Positions 10,101-16,922 of a stretch of 64,000 nt of DNA are shown one piece after another. Under the pieces are notes generated by a model that saw only the letters and a program-made list of their open reading frames with translations, was not told where the DNA came from and searched no databases. The position numbers and the translations under genes were made by a program. Source of the DNA: Alphaproteobacteria bacterium. Its GTDB lineage: Bacteria > Myxococcota_A > UBA796 > UBA2385. How positions within the stretch are numbered: position 1 is the stretch's first letter; each line of letters opens with the position of its first letter. The stretch lies in contig JACKEY010000011.1 in assembly GCA_020632755.1 (NCBI GenBank), positions 1 to 64,000 of the forward strand, written 5' to 3'.

Positions 10101-11237
10101 ATCTACAAGCGCTTCTTCCACGGGCCGAGCTTCCAGGTCCTGCGCGACGCCGGCGCGGTCGCCAGCGGCAGCCTGCTGGCCGATGCCATGGTCGAGCACG
10201 CCTTCATCGCCGGCGGCCTGCTGTCGATGCCGCTGGTGCTCGAGGCCGCCTTCCAGGCCGCAGGCCTGCACCGCATGGCCGTGCACGGCCAGCGCGCCCT
10301 GCCGCACTCGCTCGAGCAGGTGACCCTGGTCCGGCCGGCGGGCGACGGCGAGCCGCTGACGGTGATGGTCCAGCAGCGCGAGGTCGATCGCGAGGCTGCC
10401 GGCGGCGACGACGTCGTCTACGACATCGACGTCGACGGCAGCGACGGCGCGGTGCTGCGGGTGCGCGGCTTCCGCATGGTCGACACCGACCCGCTGGACG
10501 ACCCCGAGCGCTTCCCGGCGCCGGAAGGCGGCTGGCCCCGCAGCCGCATCGCCCGCGCCACCGGCAAGGCGGTGCGGGTGCTGACCGAGGCCGACCGGGC
10601 CCGGCTGTCCGCCCGCGGCACCCCCCGCCGGATCGCCGATCGGCTGGCCGGACAGGCCGCTGCCGTGCTCGCGCTGCGGGCGCTCACCGGCGGCGACGCG
10701 GCCGTCACCCGGCTGCCCGAGGGCACCCCGGTCGTGGTCGACGCCACCGGCGCCGGGCCCGCGGTCAGCATCAGCCACGGCGACGGCCACGGCATCGCCG
10801 CCGCCTGCTTCGGCGGGCCGATCGGCATCGATCGCGAGCGGGTCGAGCCGCGGTCGCCGGCCTTCGCCCGCACCTGGCTGACCGTCGGCGAGCAGCGCGC
10901 CTTCGCGGCGGACCCGGCCGCCGTCACGGCGGTCTGGTGCGTGAAGGAAGCCGTGCTCAAGGCGCTGGGCACCGGCCTGCGGCTGGATGCGCGGCTGGTC
11001 GAGGTCGTCGCCCTGCGACCCTTCCGCGCCGAGGTGCGCCTGTACGGCGGCGCGGCGGACCGGGCCGCGGCGCTCGGCGGGACCCTGTGCGTGTCCGTCG
11101 GCGTCGACCCGCAGGCCCCCGACCACCGCATCGCCTGCGCGCTGCTGCACGGCGGCCTGCTGCCCGGCAGCCGTCCGGCCGGCGACTGCGAAGCCGACGA
11201 CGCACCCGCTTGCCGGGGAGCGTCGCGATCGGCATGA
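1146..11237 (+). CDS. Giant iterative PUFA/enediyne-type polyketide synthase (KS-AT-ACP-KS-ACP3-KR-DH-PPTase)
   Basis: A 3363-residue multidomain synthase. Residues about 1-260 look like a degenerate alpha/beta barrel, perhaps related to PfaD/nitronate monooxygenase domains (tentative). KS1 (about 280-740) has Cys491 in DAACASS, ECHGTST and NIGHLKSAAG. AT follows, with GHSLGE Ser938. ACP1 has Ser1250 in LGIDSIKQ. KS2 (about 1400-1880) has Cys1617 in NAACAST plus SHETYTP and TGHAMGAG. Three near-identical ACP-like domains follow, with Thr1992, Thr2134 and Thr2270 at the expected Ser. KR starts at TGGTRGI (about 2572) with Tyr2751 in DYSAAN. A double-hotdog DH has His2865 (DDHAFRDD). The C-terminal PPTase has GIDRER and WCVKEAVLKALG. 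Ala/Pro/Glu linkers join the ACPs. ATG 1146 has GGAG 9 bases upstream; an in-frame GTG at 1080 lies against a possible -10. No enoyl reductase is seen except perhaps the N-terminal barrel. The product is unknown; it is probably a reduced or unsaturated acyl chain. Confidence 0.9.
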   Translation: MSTPSPLLVCVLPAERASLCAAVEAAGGVPVVDLTCAQVVPEIPPGAWVRVRPGGPKVDGQVPGTGPVIRAGGGAPVPGRPTWLELTDVGPVPQGFAGMVLRGLEAGGPCGVRPGLELLAEVPADEAVILDAGLDPDGVAAAAAAGVAGVVLSDVLLGLPELFLPAALQDRLERAGPGTSHVINGLRIEAAPLAPVVRKLLGGASFWPLCQDWFGAADPGNVAWPAGEALRKARGLAAAHRDLPGLLAACRDAVDRGASTTVVRPVADAGGLGRSDRAVAVVGMGCRLPDAHDLTAYWELIEQGRSAIRQVPSDRWDPALYWDADPEVPDKTYARIGAFLDDAPFEPRRFRIPPRVAQSLDPVQQIALESVADAIEDAGYRAVLGGEGRDFDRSRCAVILGNSMGGETENDTNLRVRTPALRKALLELAEVQALPRPQQEALAAAFEAHLKAGLPGIDEDTMPGELANVIAGRVANAFDLSGPNFTVDAACASSMAAIQAAVKSLLDGESDMVVTGGVDRSMDVATYVKFSKIGALSPDHSAPFDESANGFVMGEGAGILLLKRLEDAQRDGDRIYAVIRGIGASSDGRGKGITAPNPKGQLLALRRAWDQAGLDPVEADLFECHGTSTVVGDKVEVECLSQVIGAGRRGARGPVRIGSVKSNIGHLKSAAGAAACIKAALALHKGLFPPSVGVAHPRQDLPLDQVPLQVQTSTEPWPADRPRVAGVSAFGFGGTNFHVVMSGAPGPAVEARVAQTADLPVGLWAASADSRAQLVDKLERGVVGAFEPSAPVRLVASATDRQEQAEQAARSADILGRGKDPSLLRGRGVHVEEGPVDGKIAFMFTGQGSQYIDMALQLRDTYPVVAETFRLADEVLTPLLGRSLTSFIARDEGISLQAQQDALRATEISQPATLVVDIAIMRLLAAHGLLPDMVAGHSLGEYAACVAAGVLSFEDALHATSARGREMAHIRLDDPGRMAGIATGLDRVEAVLAQVEGYVVAANKNCPTQTVIAGASDAVAQAVAVFRDEGVTVYDIPVSHAFHSAIVAPATEPLQAILEKLDVRAPQRPITTNVDGGWYPTVATHGAEGARTAIIEMLARQVAAPVEWTAQVERMYGAGARTFVEVGPKRALSGFVASILRGRPHRAISTNHPKRGDLGSLRDALASLTALGFPVSSRPAPGIPDIFATPEPRRATTAALEARRLRNDRAKEERSGLAGEVIALIAAAGGYQPDEVHLADDLQADLGIDSIKQAELAAAMRDRMGLDHDPDFRVSQYRTVRDLVNTMAQRVSGPARPRTTTAPPATRAPLAAPPDPTSDALAAVARGVAQAGIDGASSEHVARAVLPAVQDLVAALTRALPQPPPAQAAPPVQPAPPVQPAAPSAPPSAQDSAPPTSLYGTAVLAPAVEIVCSGASLGLPGGDEVFADDNIHRILAGENRIDQLGEQTQDRFLEKKIVRLQKDARTGRGDFVPVESRDQVIRLAGVKARLDVVADYGVDPGLDRALDVTTRLAFAAGVEALRDAGIPLVRTFRDTTTGRKVATGWALPEGMRDDTGIVFGSAFPGYANLVEHLMRGGDDGEGHFDRRFLFQILAMGHSQFAQLIGARGPNTQVNAACASTTQAICIAADWIRTGRARRVIVLGADDATGESLLEWIGAGFLAAGAATTEDRVEEAALPFDERRHGMILGMGAVGLVLERAEDVASRGMAPVARLLADRLANSAFHGTRLDADHIASEVDALVGEAAASAGVDRTTFARQALFMSHETYTPAKGGSAAAEIDALRKAFGAAASRVVVTNTKGFTGHAMGAGIEDTVALKALQYGTVPPVPNLQRPDPALGDLTLSRGGAFGGRYALRLAAGFGSQVALAAWEKVAEGDARVTDAARHRAWLRVVGGVDEPRLVVEDRTLRLVEGRPEVVEDPHTPAPAPAVMAPPQLIDDDAGATLLPTGAVARPDLDDALAELVALLAEKTGYDPAEIDPDYELEADLGIDTVKQAEVFSEVRERHGLERDDSFVLADHPTVRALARWLVGQQGGEITGDVVPVDSPREDGTDAFLAAVDEAAESQGHHAPAPAARAAAPAAAAPAASAPAAAPAASADALLAELQAILAAKTGYDPSEIDPDYELEADLGIDTVKQAEVFSEVRERHGLERDDSFVLADYPTVRSLAGWLAGALGGAAPSSPAPSSPAPSSPAVSSSPVATSSPVLTAPVAKAAPAPSSAAPAARAPALAAPADALLAELQGILAEKTGYDPGEIDPDFELEADLGIDTVKQAEVFSEVRERHGLERDDSFVLADYPTVRALAGWLAGAISAGGAGAPAEEAAAPVEEAAAEAPAVPVEEAAAEAPAAPVEASTAEPSAAEPSAAEPSAAPDPRGLPASFRIRRPVTIVRNPWVTGSLRGRKVRVLGSGPLASAIADEVVTRGGQLVTDGADAVVDVAEDFGESFTFARSLAERPPREWLCITRLGAAPDAARARALDLARAEGSRAGLAKALGREWAGCTARVVDIAPSLDDYAAATLTTSELAGHDGSVEVFREADGRRVVTLATEPFPAHGGALPAAGGDAGPVIVLTGGTRGITARVARSLAARGPCRLALLARTAPGSEPLDEAAARAAAKAQLQEAGERATPVAVDRLLAPQRRAEEARQTVVGLEALGAEVAFFEVDLSDEAAVARALDRVRERWGAVHGCVHGAGVEESRPLAEKDDAAMHRVYDGKVLGGLALARHLDPDAWLVSMGSVAGRFGNLGQADYSAANEAMARICAVRPHSLHVCWTAWADTGMASRGGMAHLLTERGVELLPADAGAELLADMVAAGMTGEVVVAGRLGDMTVTPGHALLDRAEHVGDDVVAWRRLDPATDVWLDDHAFRDDLPVVPGVIGLELMAAAAALTRPGVAYRGARDVRFEHAIKLHRREPVDVVVRAEPLPATGDGPIEVACTVATVRELRTGRTQHKVCFRAVIQLDRAPDGAPLPPAFFTQRGINRGAIYKRFFHGPSFQVLRDAGAVASGSLLADAMVEHAFIAGGLLSMPLVLEAAFQAAGLHRMAVHGQRALPHSLEQVTLVRPAGDGEPLTVMVQQREVDREAAGGDDVVYDIDVDGSDGAVLRVRGFRMVDTDPLDDPERFPAPEGGWPRSRIARATGKAVRVLTEADRARLSARGTPRRIADRLAGQAAAVLALRALTGGDAAVTRLPEGTPVVVDATGAGPAVSISHGDGHGIAAACFGGPIGIDRERVEPRSPAFARTWLTVGEQRAFAADPAAVTAVWCVKEAVLKALGTGLRLDARLVEVVALRPFRAEVRLYGGAADRAAALGGTLCVSVGVDPQAPDHRIACALLHGGLLPGSRPAGDCEADDAPACRGASRSA
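7015..8075 (+). repeat. Three near-identical tandem ACP-coding repeats within the synthase gene
   Basis: Three copies of an ACP-encoding unit (about 7015-7230, 7440-7660 and 7850-8075) repeat with periods of 426 and 408 bp, measured between active-site codons at 7119, 7545 and 7953. The DNA around the active site is almost identical, including synonymous positions, which implies recent duplication or ongoing gene conversion. Linkers between units carry small tandem repeats: a 15-bp unit encoding APSSP three times near 7680-7724, and a 15-bp unit encoding AEPSA three times just after ACP4 near 8213-8260. ACP1 at 4881-4900 is clearly more distant in sequence. Confidence 0.85.
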
Positions 11238-11244
11238 TCGGCGC
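11210..11244 (+). promoter_or_regulatory. Promoter inside the synthase 3' end, for a leaderless GNAT gene
   Basis: TTGCCG (11210-11215), a 17-base spacer and CATGAT (11233-11238) form a sigma-70-like promoter. The -10 hexamer ends 6 bases before the GTG at 11245, so transcription would begin at or next to the start codon. The promoter overlaps the last codons and the stop of the synthase gene, giving the acetyltransferase its own transcript. Seen in sequence; not tested. Confidence 0.6.
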
Positions 11245-11910
11245 GTGAGCGAGGATCCGCCTTCCGAGAACGACGAGACCCCGGTGGGGGCGGCGGCGGC
11301 CATGGGCCAGGAACCAGAGCTCATCGCCCACGCCGACGGCGGGCTGCGCATCGTCCGCGTGCGCTCGGCCGAAGACGCCGCGCCCTTCCGGGCCAGCTTC
11401 GCCGGCGCCTACCAGGACATCTTCGCGGGCGCCCCCTACAACGAGCGGTTCTACGCCAGCGAGGCCATGGGCTTCCTGGACGGCTTCCTGCGCATGCCGG
11501 ACCACATCACCCTGCTGGCGGTCAAGGGCCGCAGCCGCGTGGTCGCCTTCGGCATCGGCGTGCCCGTCAGCGCCCGCGCCGACATCGCCCGCGAGCTGCG
11601 GGGGCTGGTGCCCGTGCGGCACGCCTTCTACCTGGCCGAGCTCGGCGTGCAGGAGAGCTGGCGCGGGCACGGCCTGGGTCGCCGGCTGGTCGATCTGCGG
11701 CTGCAGCTGGTCGACCGCCAGCGCTACAGCCACGTGCTGCTGCGCACCAGCGCCATCCGCAACGCGTCCTACCAGATGTACATGGACATGGGCTTCGAGG
11801 ACATGGGGGTCTACATGGAGGTCCCCGCCCGCCGCATCGACGGGTCGGTGCGCACGGACCGCCGCCTGTTCCTGTCCCGCGTGCTCCAGGGCAGCTCCGA
11901 GGGTGGCTGA
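11245..11910 (+). CDS. GNAT family N-acetyltransferase
   Basis: A 221-residue protein with the GNAT fold. The acetyl-CoA pyrophosphate-binding motif is visible as ELGVQESWRGHGLGRRLVD (R-G-x-G-x-G/A type), followed by a C-terminal region with YQMYMDMGFEDMG, typical of motif B in acetyltransferases. GTG 11245 is chosen because a good TTGCCG-17-CATGAT promoter ends 6 bases upstream; ATG 11302 is an alternative that would remove an acidic, Pro-rich extension of 19 residues. The gene overlaps the following SGNH hydrolase gene by 8 bp, so the two are translationally linked. The acceptor substrate is unknown: proteins, antibiotics or small metabolites are all possible. Confidence 0.8.
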   Translation: MSEDPPSENDETPVGAAAAMGQEPELIAHADGGLRIVRVRSAEDAAPFRASFAGAYQDIFAGAPYNERFYASEAMGFLDGFLRMPDHITLLAVKGRSRVVAFGIGVPVSARADIARELRGLVPVRHAFYLAELGVQESWRGHGLGRRLVDLRLQLVDRQRYSHVLLRTSAIRNASYQMYMDMGFEDMGVYMEVPARRIDGSVRTDRRLFLSRVLQGSSEGG

Positions 11911-13081
11911 GGCGCGTCGCCCCGTCGTGGTGCGGCTGCTGCTCGGGCTCGTCGTGGCCACCGCCCTGATGGTCTCGGTGGAGGCCGCCCTGCGGCTGGC
12001 CCTGGGCCCACCGGACGTGCCGCTGCTCATCGAGGGCCCCAAGGGCGGGCTGTTCGTCGAGCGGGACGGTCGCCTGATGCCCACCCAGCCCGACGTGCTG
12101 CGCACCTGGCCGCGGTCCGGTGCAGAGCGCAGCCGCCCCCGGCTGGTCGTCATGGGCGGCTCGTCGATGGTCGTGGGCGAGCCCGGCGAGCGGGCCGGCG
12201 AGGTCGCCGCGGCCCGGCTCGACATGGAGTGGGTGAACCTGGCCATGCCCGGCGCCGACACCGGGCACCTGGTCGCCATGCGGCCGGCGCTGACCGAGCT
12301 GAAGCCCGACGTGGTGCTGATCTACAGCGGGCACAACGACTGGGGCAACGCGGTCTTCGGCGGCCTGTACCGGGACGTCGCCACCGTCCGCGTCGCGCAG
12401 GTGCGCGGGGTCCTGGGACGGCTGCGGACCTACGGCTTGCTCGAGCAGGCCCTGGGCGCGCGGCAGATCCGCACCATGCCCCCCGAGCGGGCCCTGGACG
12501 TGCAGCCGCTGACCGCGACCCAGCAGGCCGCGATCCTGGACGACCAGCGCTATCGCCTGCGCCGCATCGTCCAGCAGGCGCGGGCCGAAGGCGCCCAGGT
12601 GGTCCTGTCCACGGTCGTGCGCAACGACGTCTTCCCCTCGGCGTGGTGGTACTGCCCCGACCGGGTCGCCGCCCTGGGCGTCGAGCCCGTCCGCGACCGG
12701 GTCCCCGACCTGTCGGCCCTCGACGAGGCCGCCCTGGCGACGGCCCGCAGCACCAGCGACTGCCGCGACCTGGACTACCTGGCCGCGCTGCGTGACTTCG
12801 AGCAGGGCGTGCCCGGCGCGGCGCTGCGCCTGCGGTCCCTGGTCGAGAGCGACCCGGTGCCCAACCGCGCGCCCCAGGCCGTGAACGACGCGATCCGGCG
12901 CATGGCCGCCCAGGAAGGCGCCACCCTGGCCGACCCGGACGAAGCGCTGCGCGGGCCCGACGGCATCGTCCCGCCCCGGCTGTTCATGGACGGCATGCAC
13001 CTCAACGGCGATGGCCACCACGCCCTGGCCGAGGTGTTCGTGGACGCGGTGGAGCGGGCGCGGGCGGACGCGCCTCGGTAG
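11903..13081 (+). CDS. Membrane-anchored SGNH/GDSL-like hydrolase
   Basis: A 392-residue protein starting at GTG, overlapping the GNAT gene by 8 bp. An N-terminal hydrophobic segment (VVVRLLLGLVVATALMVSVEAAL, about 7-30) should anchor it in the inner membrane with the catalytic part outside. SGNH blocks are recognisable: VMGGSSM near residue 77 carries the nucleophile Ser, IYSGHNDWG gives the Asn block, and DGMHLNGDGH near the C-terminus gives the Asp and His. Such enzymes are esterases, lipases or O-deacetylases acting on lipids or cell-surface glycans. Pairing with an acetyltransferase family gene suggests opposing acyl chemistry, which is inference only. Confidence 0.75.
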   Translation: MAEARRPVVVRLLLGLVVATALMVSVEAALRLALGPPDVPLLIEGPKGGLFVERDGRLMPTQPDVLRTWPRSGAERSRPRLVVMGGSSMVVGEPGERAGEVAAARLDMEWVNLAMPGADTGHLVAMRPALTELKPDVVLIYSGHNDWGNAVFGGLYRDVATVRVAQVRGVLGRLRTYGLLEQALGARQIRTMPPERALDVQPLTATQQAAILDDQRYRLRRIVQQARAEGAQVVLSTVVRNDVFPSAWWYCPDRVAALGVEPVRDRVPDLSALDEAALATARSTSDCRDLDYLAALRDFEQGVPGAALRLRSLVESDPVPNRAPQAVNDAIRRMAAQEGATLADPDEALRGPDGIVPPRLFMDGMHLNGDGHHALAEVFVDAVERARADAPR

Positions 13082-13170
13082 GCATGCGTCTGGGGGCGGG
13101 AGCCCTGCCGGCCGGGGGCGCGAGGTGGGGACGAACGGGCACTCCTCCCCTGGGTGTACCCGTGTCCACC

Positions 13171-13212
13171 GAAGGATGGATTCTGCGCATCCCCACTCGG
13201 AATCCACCTTCC
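13171..13212. terminator. Imperfect 12-bp stem-loop between SGNH hydrolase and OMP genes
   Basis: Arms GAAGG(a)TGGATTC and GAATCCACCTTC pair over 12 bp with one bulged A and a loop of about 16 bases. It sits 90 bases after the hydrolase stop and about 83 bases before the next gene. No T-run follows, so it is not a classical intrinsic terminator; it could be a Rho-type or processing hairpin, or a 5' leader structure for the OMP mRNA. The rest of 13082-13294 shows only the Shine-Dalgarno GGAGTC at 13285-13290. Confidence 0.4.
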
Positions 13213-13294
13213 GGCCGACACCCGGGCCTCGGGAAACGCGTGACCCTGGGGTCGTCCGGGGAGCATCCCGCTCCCCGGTGACCCGGAGTCCCCC

Positions 13295-14113
13295 ATGCGC
13301 CGCGATCCCAGCGCCGTCTTCGCCCTCTTCCTGGCCCTCTCCTCGCCCGCCCTGGCCCACGACGAGAGCCGGGACGCCGCCCACGCAGGCATCGAGCTCC
13401 ACGTCGGCTACGCCTACGACAGCTGCTACATCGACCTGCACGACAGCCTGGACGATGCCGCGTTCCGTCGGTTCAACCGCGAGTTCGCCAGCGGCTATGC
13501 CTTCACGTCGCAGTCGGGACCACGCACGCTGGGCGACGATCACGTCCAGCTGGGGCTCGTCGTCCGCTCCATCGGCATCGACGAGGCGTCGGACGCCTGG
13601 AACGACACCTGGACCCACCCAGGCGAGGACCACTGGCTCGGGCCGGTGGATCTCCCCATCCTGCAGGGCCGCGTCCGGCTCACGGAACAGATGGACCTCG
13701 AGGCGATGTTCAGCATGGGCATGGCCAACTGGTACATCGGCGGGGTCGGGCTGCGGCACACTCTGACGCAGCAGGGCGAGCGCATGCCCGTCGACCTGTC
13801 GCTGCGGGAGACCGTCCAGGTGGTGCACGCCATCGACACGTGGACGCTCGGCACGGTGGGGGTGGAAGCGGTGGCCGGGCGGACCTTCCCGCTGGGCACG
13901 CCGAAGATCACGGCCACGCCCTACCTGGCCGCAGGTCTGACCGCCGGCCTGGGCGGCGAGAGCGACGACGACGTGGACCTGGCCCGCGCCGCGGTCGTCA
14001 GCCCCCGCGCCACCGCGGGCCTGGATCTGGCCCTGGGGCCCGTCCGGGGTGGGGTCGAGGGCAGCGTCAGCGACGTCATGCAGTGGAGCGTGTCGCTGGG
14101 CGCGGCCTTCTGA
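13295..14113 (+). CDS. Predicted outer-membrane beta-barrel protein
   Basis: A 272-residue exported protein. The signal peptide MRRDPSAVFALFLALSSPALA ends with an AxA-type cleavage site near residue 21. The mature part alternates short hydrophobic and polar stretches consistent with beta strands and ends in SVSLGAAF, whose terminal Phe is the usual BAM recognition signature of outer-membrane proteins. No enzymatic motif is visible and the family is not recognised. Translation starts at ATG 13295 with GGAGTC 4 bases upstream of the start, in the GGAGTCCCCC context shared by several exported-protein genes here. It is convergent with the MalT-like regulator, with 21 bp between their stops. Confidence 0.6.
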   Translation: MRRDPSAVFALFLALSSPALAHDESRDAAHAGIELHVGYAYDSCYIDLHDSLDDAAFRRFNREFASGYAFTSQSGPRTLGDDHVQLGLVVRSIGIDEASDAWNDTWTHPGEDHWLGPVDLPILQGRVRLTEQMDLEAMFSMGMANWYIGGVGLRHTLTQQGERMPVDLSLRETVQVVHAIDTWTLGTVGVEAVAGRTFPLGTPKITATPYLAAGLTAGLGGESDDDVDLARAAVVSPRATAGLDLALGPVRGGVEGSVSDVMQWSVSLGAAF

Positions 14114-14134
14114 GCCGGCTGGAGGGCGGGGCCG

Positions 14135-16861
14135 CTACCCGAGCAGCCCGTGGGCCTGGGCGGTGGTCACGGCTTCGACCCGATTTCGGGCGTCCAGCTT
14201 GCGCAGCAGCCGGTGCATGTGGGTCTTCACGGTGCCGGTCGAGATGAACAGCGCCTGGCCGATCTCGGCGTTGGAGAGGCCCTGGGCGACCAGGGCGAGG
14301 ACTTCGAGCTCGCGGGTGCTGGGGGGCTCCGGGAGCGGCGGCAGGTCGCCGGGTGGGTGAGGGGCGGCAGGCGCGGGCCGAGGCGTCTCGCGGACGGTCC
14401 GAGGGCCGGCCAGCGCCCGGAGGCGAGCGGTGCCGGTCGACCGCGCTTCGAGCAGTGGAGCCAGCAGCGGGAGGCGCTCGGCCACGGCGCACCAGGTCTC
14501 CGCGCGGTCTGCGTCTTCGAGCAGGTCCTCGAGGGTCGCCGCCGCCCGTTCCGGAGCGCCGGACAGCGCCTCTGCGACGACCCCTTCGACCCGCCAGTCC
14601 AGGGCATGGGCGACCCGGCCTGCGGAAGCGGCCGCGGCGCGGAAGGACTCGATGGTCGCCGCCGCATGCAGGGGCGCGCCCCCCGCCAGCGCGGCGCGGG
14701 TGGCGACCAGGGCGCTGTCGTGCAGGACGGCCCGGTGCTCGGCCGGGTCGGGGATGTCCCCGTCGCGGGCCTGTCCCCGCTGCACGTCCAGGCCTTGCCT
14801 GCAGGTGCGCGCGCGGGCGAGCAGCACGGCGTCGCCCGAGTGCTGGGCGATGGCGAGCGCCTCGTGGGCGGCCTCGTCGGCCAGATCCTCCTCCCCTCCG
14901 GCCTGCCGGACCCGTGCGAGCAGGGCGAGCATGCCGACCAGGGGGAAGGGATCGCCCATCATCCGGGCCCGGACCAGGCCCTGTTCCAGGGCCTCGAGGG
15001 CACCGGGGAGGTCCCAGCGCGCGAAGTGTGCCCGCGCCCGCTCGGCGTGGACGTAGGCCGTCGCGCCCAACAGCCCGCTCGCCTGGCCCTCGGCGAAGGC
15101 GAGCGCGTCGTCGCACAGCACCTCGGCCTGGCGCACCCTGCCGAGGGTTGTCAGACAGCCCGCGCGGTAGCCCATGGCGGCGATGGCCGCGAAGACGTTG
15201 CCGGACGCCTTGCCCCAGGCCTCGGCGGCCAGGAGTGGCGCCATGGCCCGCTGCGGCTGGCCCATCATCGCGTGGGTCACGCCGATCTGGAGCGACAGGA
15301 CCGCCCGCGGGCGCGCCGCGTCTTCGGGGAGGGCGGACAGGGCCTGCTCCGCGTGCACGATCGCCCCTGCGAAGTCGTCGGTCGGGCGTGTGGCGATGCT
15401 CTCGATGGCCGCCAGCTGTCCCGCGAAGTCCGCCCGGTGCGCGGGGAGGGCTTGTCCCGCGGCCTGGGCCGACGCCAGCGCCGCCCGGGCGCGCCGCACC
15501 GCGAGGGCCGCACCTTCTGTGTTCGGCGCCCCGCGCAGTGGGAGGACGGCCAGCCAGCCCTGCGCCACGCCGATGCCGGGCAGCCGGTCCGCCGCGCCGT
15601 CCGGCAGCCGGTCCAGCCACCCCCGCAGCGTCCCCAGGTCGCTCGCATCGAGCAGGTCGGTGGCCCAGGCATCCACCAGGGTCGCGAGCTGCGCGTCGTC
15701 TCCGGCGCGGATCGCATGGTCCGCCGCCCTGCGGGGCTCGCCTTGCGCCGCGAACCAGGCGGCGGCCCGACGATGCAGGGTCGCCGGCAGGTCGGGGTGA
15801 CGCTCCGCCAGGCGGACCTGGAGCAGCTCGCCGAACAGGCGGTGGAACCGGAAACGGCGGCGGCGCGCGTCGAGGGCCACCAGGAACAGGCCGTCGCGCT
15901 CGAGCACGCGCAGCCGCTCGCCGGCTCCGTCCACCCCCGTCACGGCCGCACAGAGTGCGCCCTCCAGCTCGTCGAGGATCGAGCACCGGAGCAGGAAGTC
16001 CATCGAGTCCGGCGAGAGCCGCTCCAGCACCTCTCCGACCAGGAAGGCGCCGATCTGGCTGTCTTCCGTCAGGGCGTCCAGCACCTCGTCGGCCTGCGCC
16101 CCCTGCTGGAGCGAGAGCCCGAGCAGCTGCAGGCCCGCCGCCCAGCCCTCGGTCCGCGACGTCAGGCGGTCCAGGACGTCGGGCGGGAGCTCGACCCGGT
16201 GCGCGCCAGCGAGGAAGGACCGGGCCTCGGCCTGCGCGAAGGCGAGGTCGGCTGCGCGGATCTCGGTCAGGAGATCGCGCGCCCGCCAGGTCGCGAGGGG
16301 AAAGGGAGGCTCTTCCCGGGTCGTCACCACGACGTGCACGGTGGGCGGCAGGTGGTCGAACAGCCACGCAACAGCCTGGTGCACGACCGGGGAGCGCACG
16401 GCGTGCAGGTCGTCGAGGACGATCACCAGCGGATCGTCCTGCCCGGCGAGCGGCACGATCAGGGTCTCCATGAGCAGAGGGCCCAGGTCGGTGAGCCGCG
16501 ACGGCGGCGCGACGCCGCCGAGCCCGGCCCCTACTTCCGGGCGCAGCTGGCGCACCGAGGCGAGCAGGTGCCCCAGGAACCGCAGCGGGTCGTCGTCCCC
16601 GGGGTCGAGCGACAGCCACGCCACGGGCCGCGGGGTCTCGTCCATCCACTGCGTCACCAGGGTCGTCTTGCCCCAACCCGCCGGCGCCTGCACCAGCGTC
16701 AGCGGTCTCCAGAGGCCGCCGTGGATGAGGGCCAGCAGGCGCGGGCGTGCGACCAGCGAGGGGCGCCGCCGGGGCGCGAACAGCTTGCTGGGGTTGATCG
16801 CGGCGAGGGCGGCTCGCAGCGCGGTTCCGTCGTCGGGTCGGATCGACTGGAGGGTGCCCAT
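14135..16861 (-). CDS. MalT-like LuxR family transcriptional regulator (STAND ATPase)
   Basis: A 908-residue signal-transduction ATPase of the MalT type. The P-loop APAGWGKTTLV lies near residues 59-69 and Walker B VIVLDDLHAV near 146-155, followed by the winged and sensor segments of STAND proteins. The middle is alpha-helical and Ala-rich, consistent with TPR-like repeats that bind an inducer. The C-terminal LuxR HTH (about 845-905) reads STRELEVLALVAQGLSNAEIGQALFISTGTVKTHMHRLLRKL in pattern. It should oligomerise with ATP plus ligand and activate transcription; ligand and targets are unknown. A TAGGGC hexamer (16868-16873, minus strand) ends 6 bases before the ATG, suggesting a leaderless mRNA. 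No obvious target operon is adjacent. Confidence 0.9.
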   Translation of the reverse strand: MGTLQSIRPDDGTALRAALAAINPSKLFAPRRRPSLVARPRLLALIHGGLWRPLTLVQAPAGWGKTTLVTQWMDETPRPVAWLSLDPGDDDPLRFLGHLLASVRQLRPEVGAGLGGVAPPSRLTDLGPLLMETLIVPLAGQDDPLVIVLDDLHAVRSPVVHQAVAWLFDHLPPTVHVVVTTREEPPFPLATWRARDLLTEIRAADLAFAQAEARSFLAGAHRVELPPDVLDRLTSRTEGWAAGLQLLGLSLQQGAQADEVLDALTEDSQIGAFLVGEVLERLSPDSMDFLLRCSILDELEGALCAAVTGVDGAGERLRVLERDGLFLVALDARRRRFRFHRLFGELLQVRLAERHPDLPATLHRRAAAWFAAQGEPRRAADHAIRAGDDAQLATLVDAWATDLLDASDLGTLRGWLDRLPDGAADRLPGIGVAQGWLAVLPLRGAPNTEGAALAVRRARAALASAQAAGQALPAHRADFAGQLAAIESIATRPTDDFAGAIVHAEQALSALPEDAARPRAVLSLQIGVTHAMMGQPQRAMAPLLAAEAWGKASGNVFAAIAAMGYRAGCLTTLGRVRQAEVLCDDALAFAEGQASGLLGATAYVHAERARAHFARWDLPGALEALEQGLVRARMMGDPFPLVGMLALLARVRQAGGEEDLADEAAHEALAIAQHSGDAVLLARARTCRQGLDVQRGQARDGDIPDPAEHRAVLHDSALVATRAALAGGAPLHAAATIESFRAAAASAGRVAHALDWRVEGVVAEALSGAPERAAATLEDLLEDADRAETWCAVAERLPLLAPLLEARSTGTARLRALAGPRTVRETPRPAPAAPHPPGDLPPLPEPPSTRELEVLALVAQGLSNAEIGQALFISTGTVKTHMHRLLRKLDARNRVEAVTTAQAHGLLG

Positions 16862-16922
16862 GGAGTGGCCCTAAGCCAGTGACGCCCGCGCTGTCGCCGG
16901 TGATGACATCGGCTGCGCCTCG

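Noticed and set aside
993..11351. A 3452-codon open frame antisense to the synthase, plus other very long antisense frames (for example 26919-32171, 39596-41671 and 41927-47071)
   Set aside because: High GC removes stop codons on the opposite strand. These frames lack domains, have low-complexity Gly/Ala/Arg/Asp/Val/His composition and run through intergenic regions.
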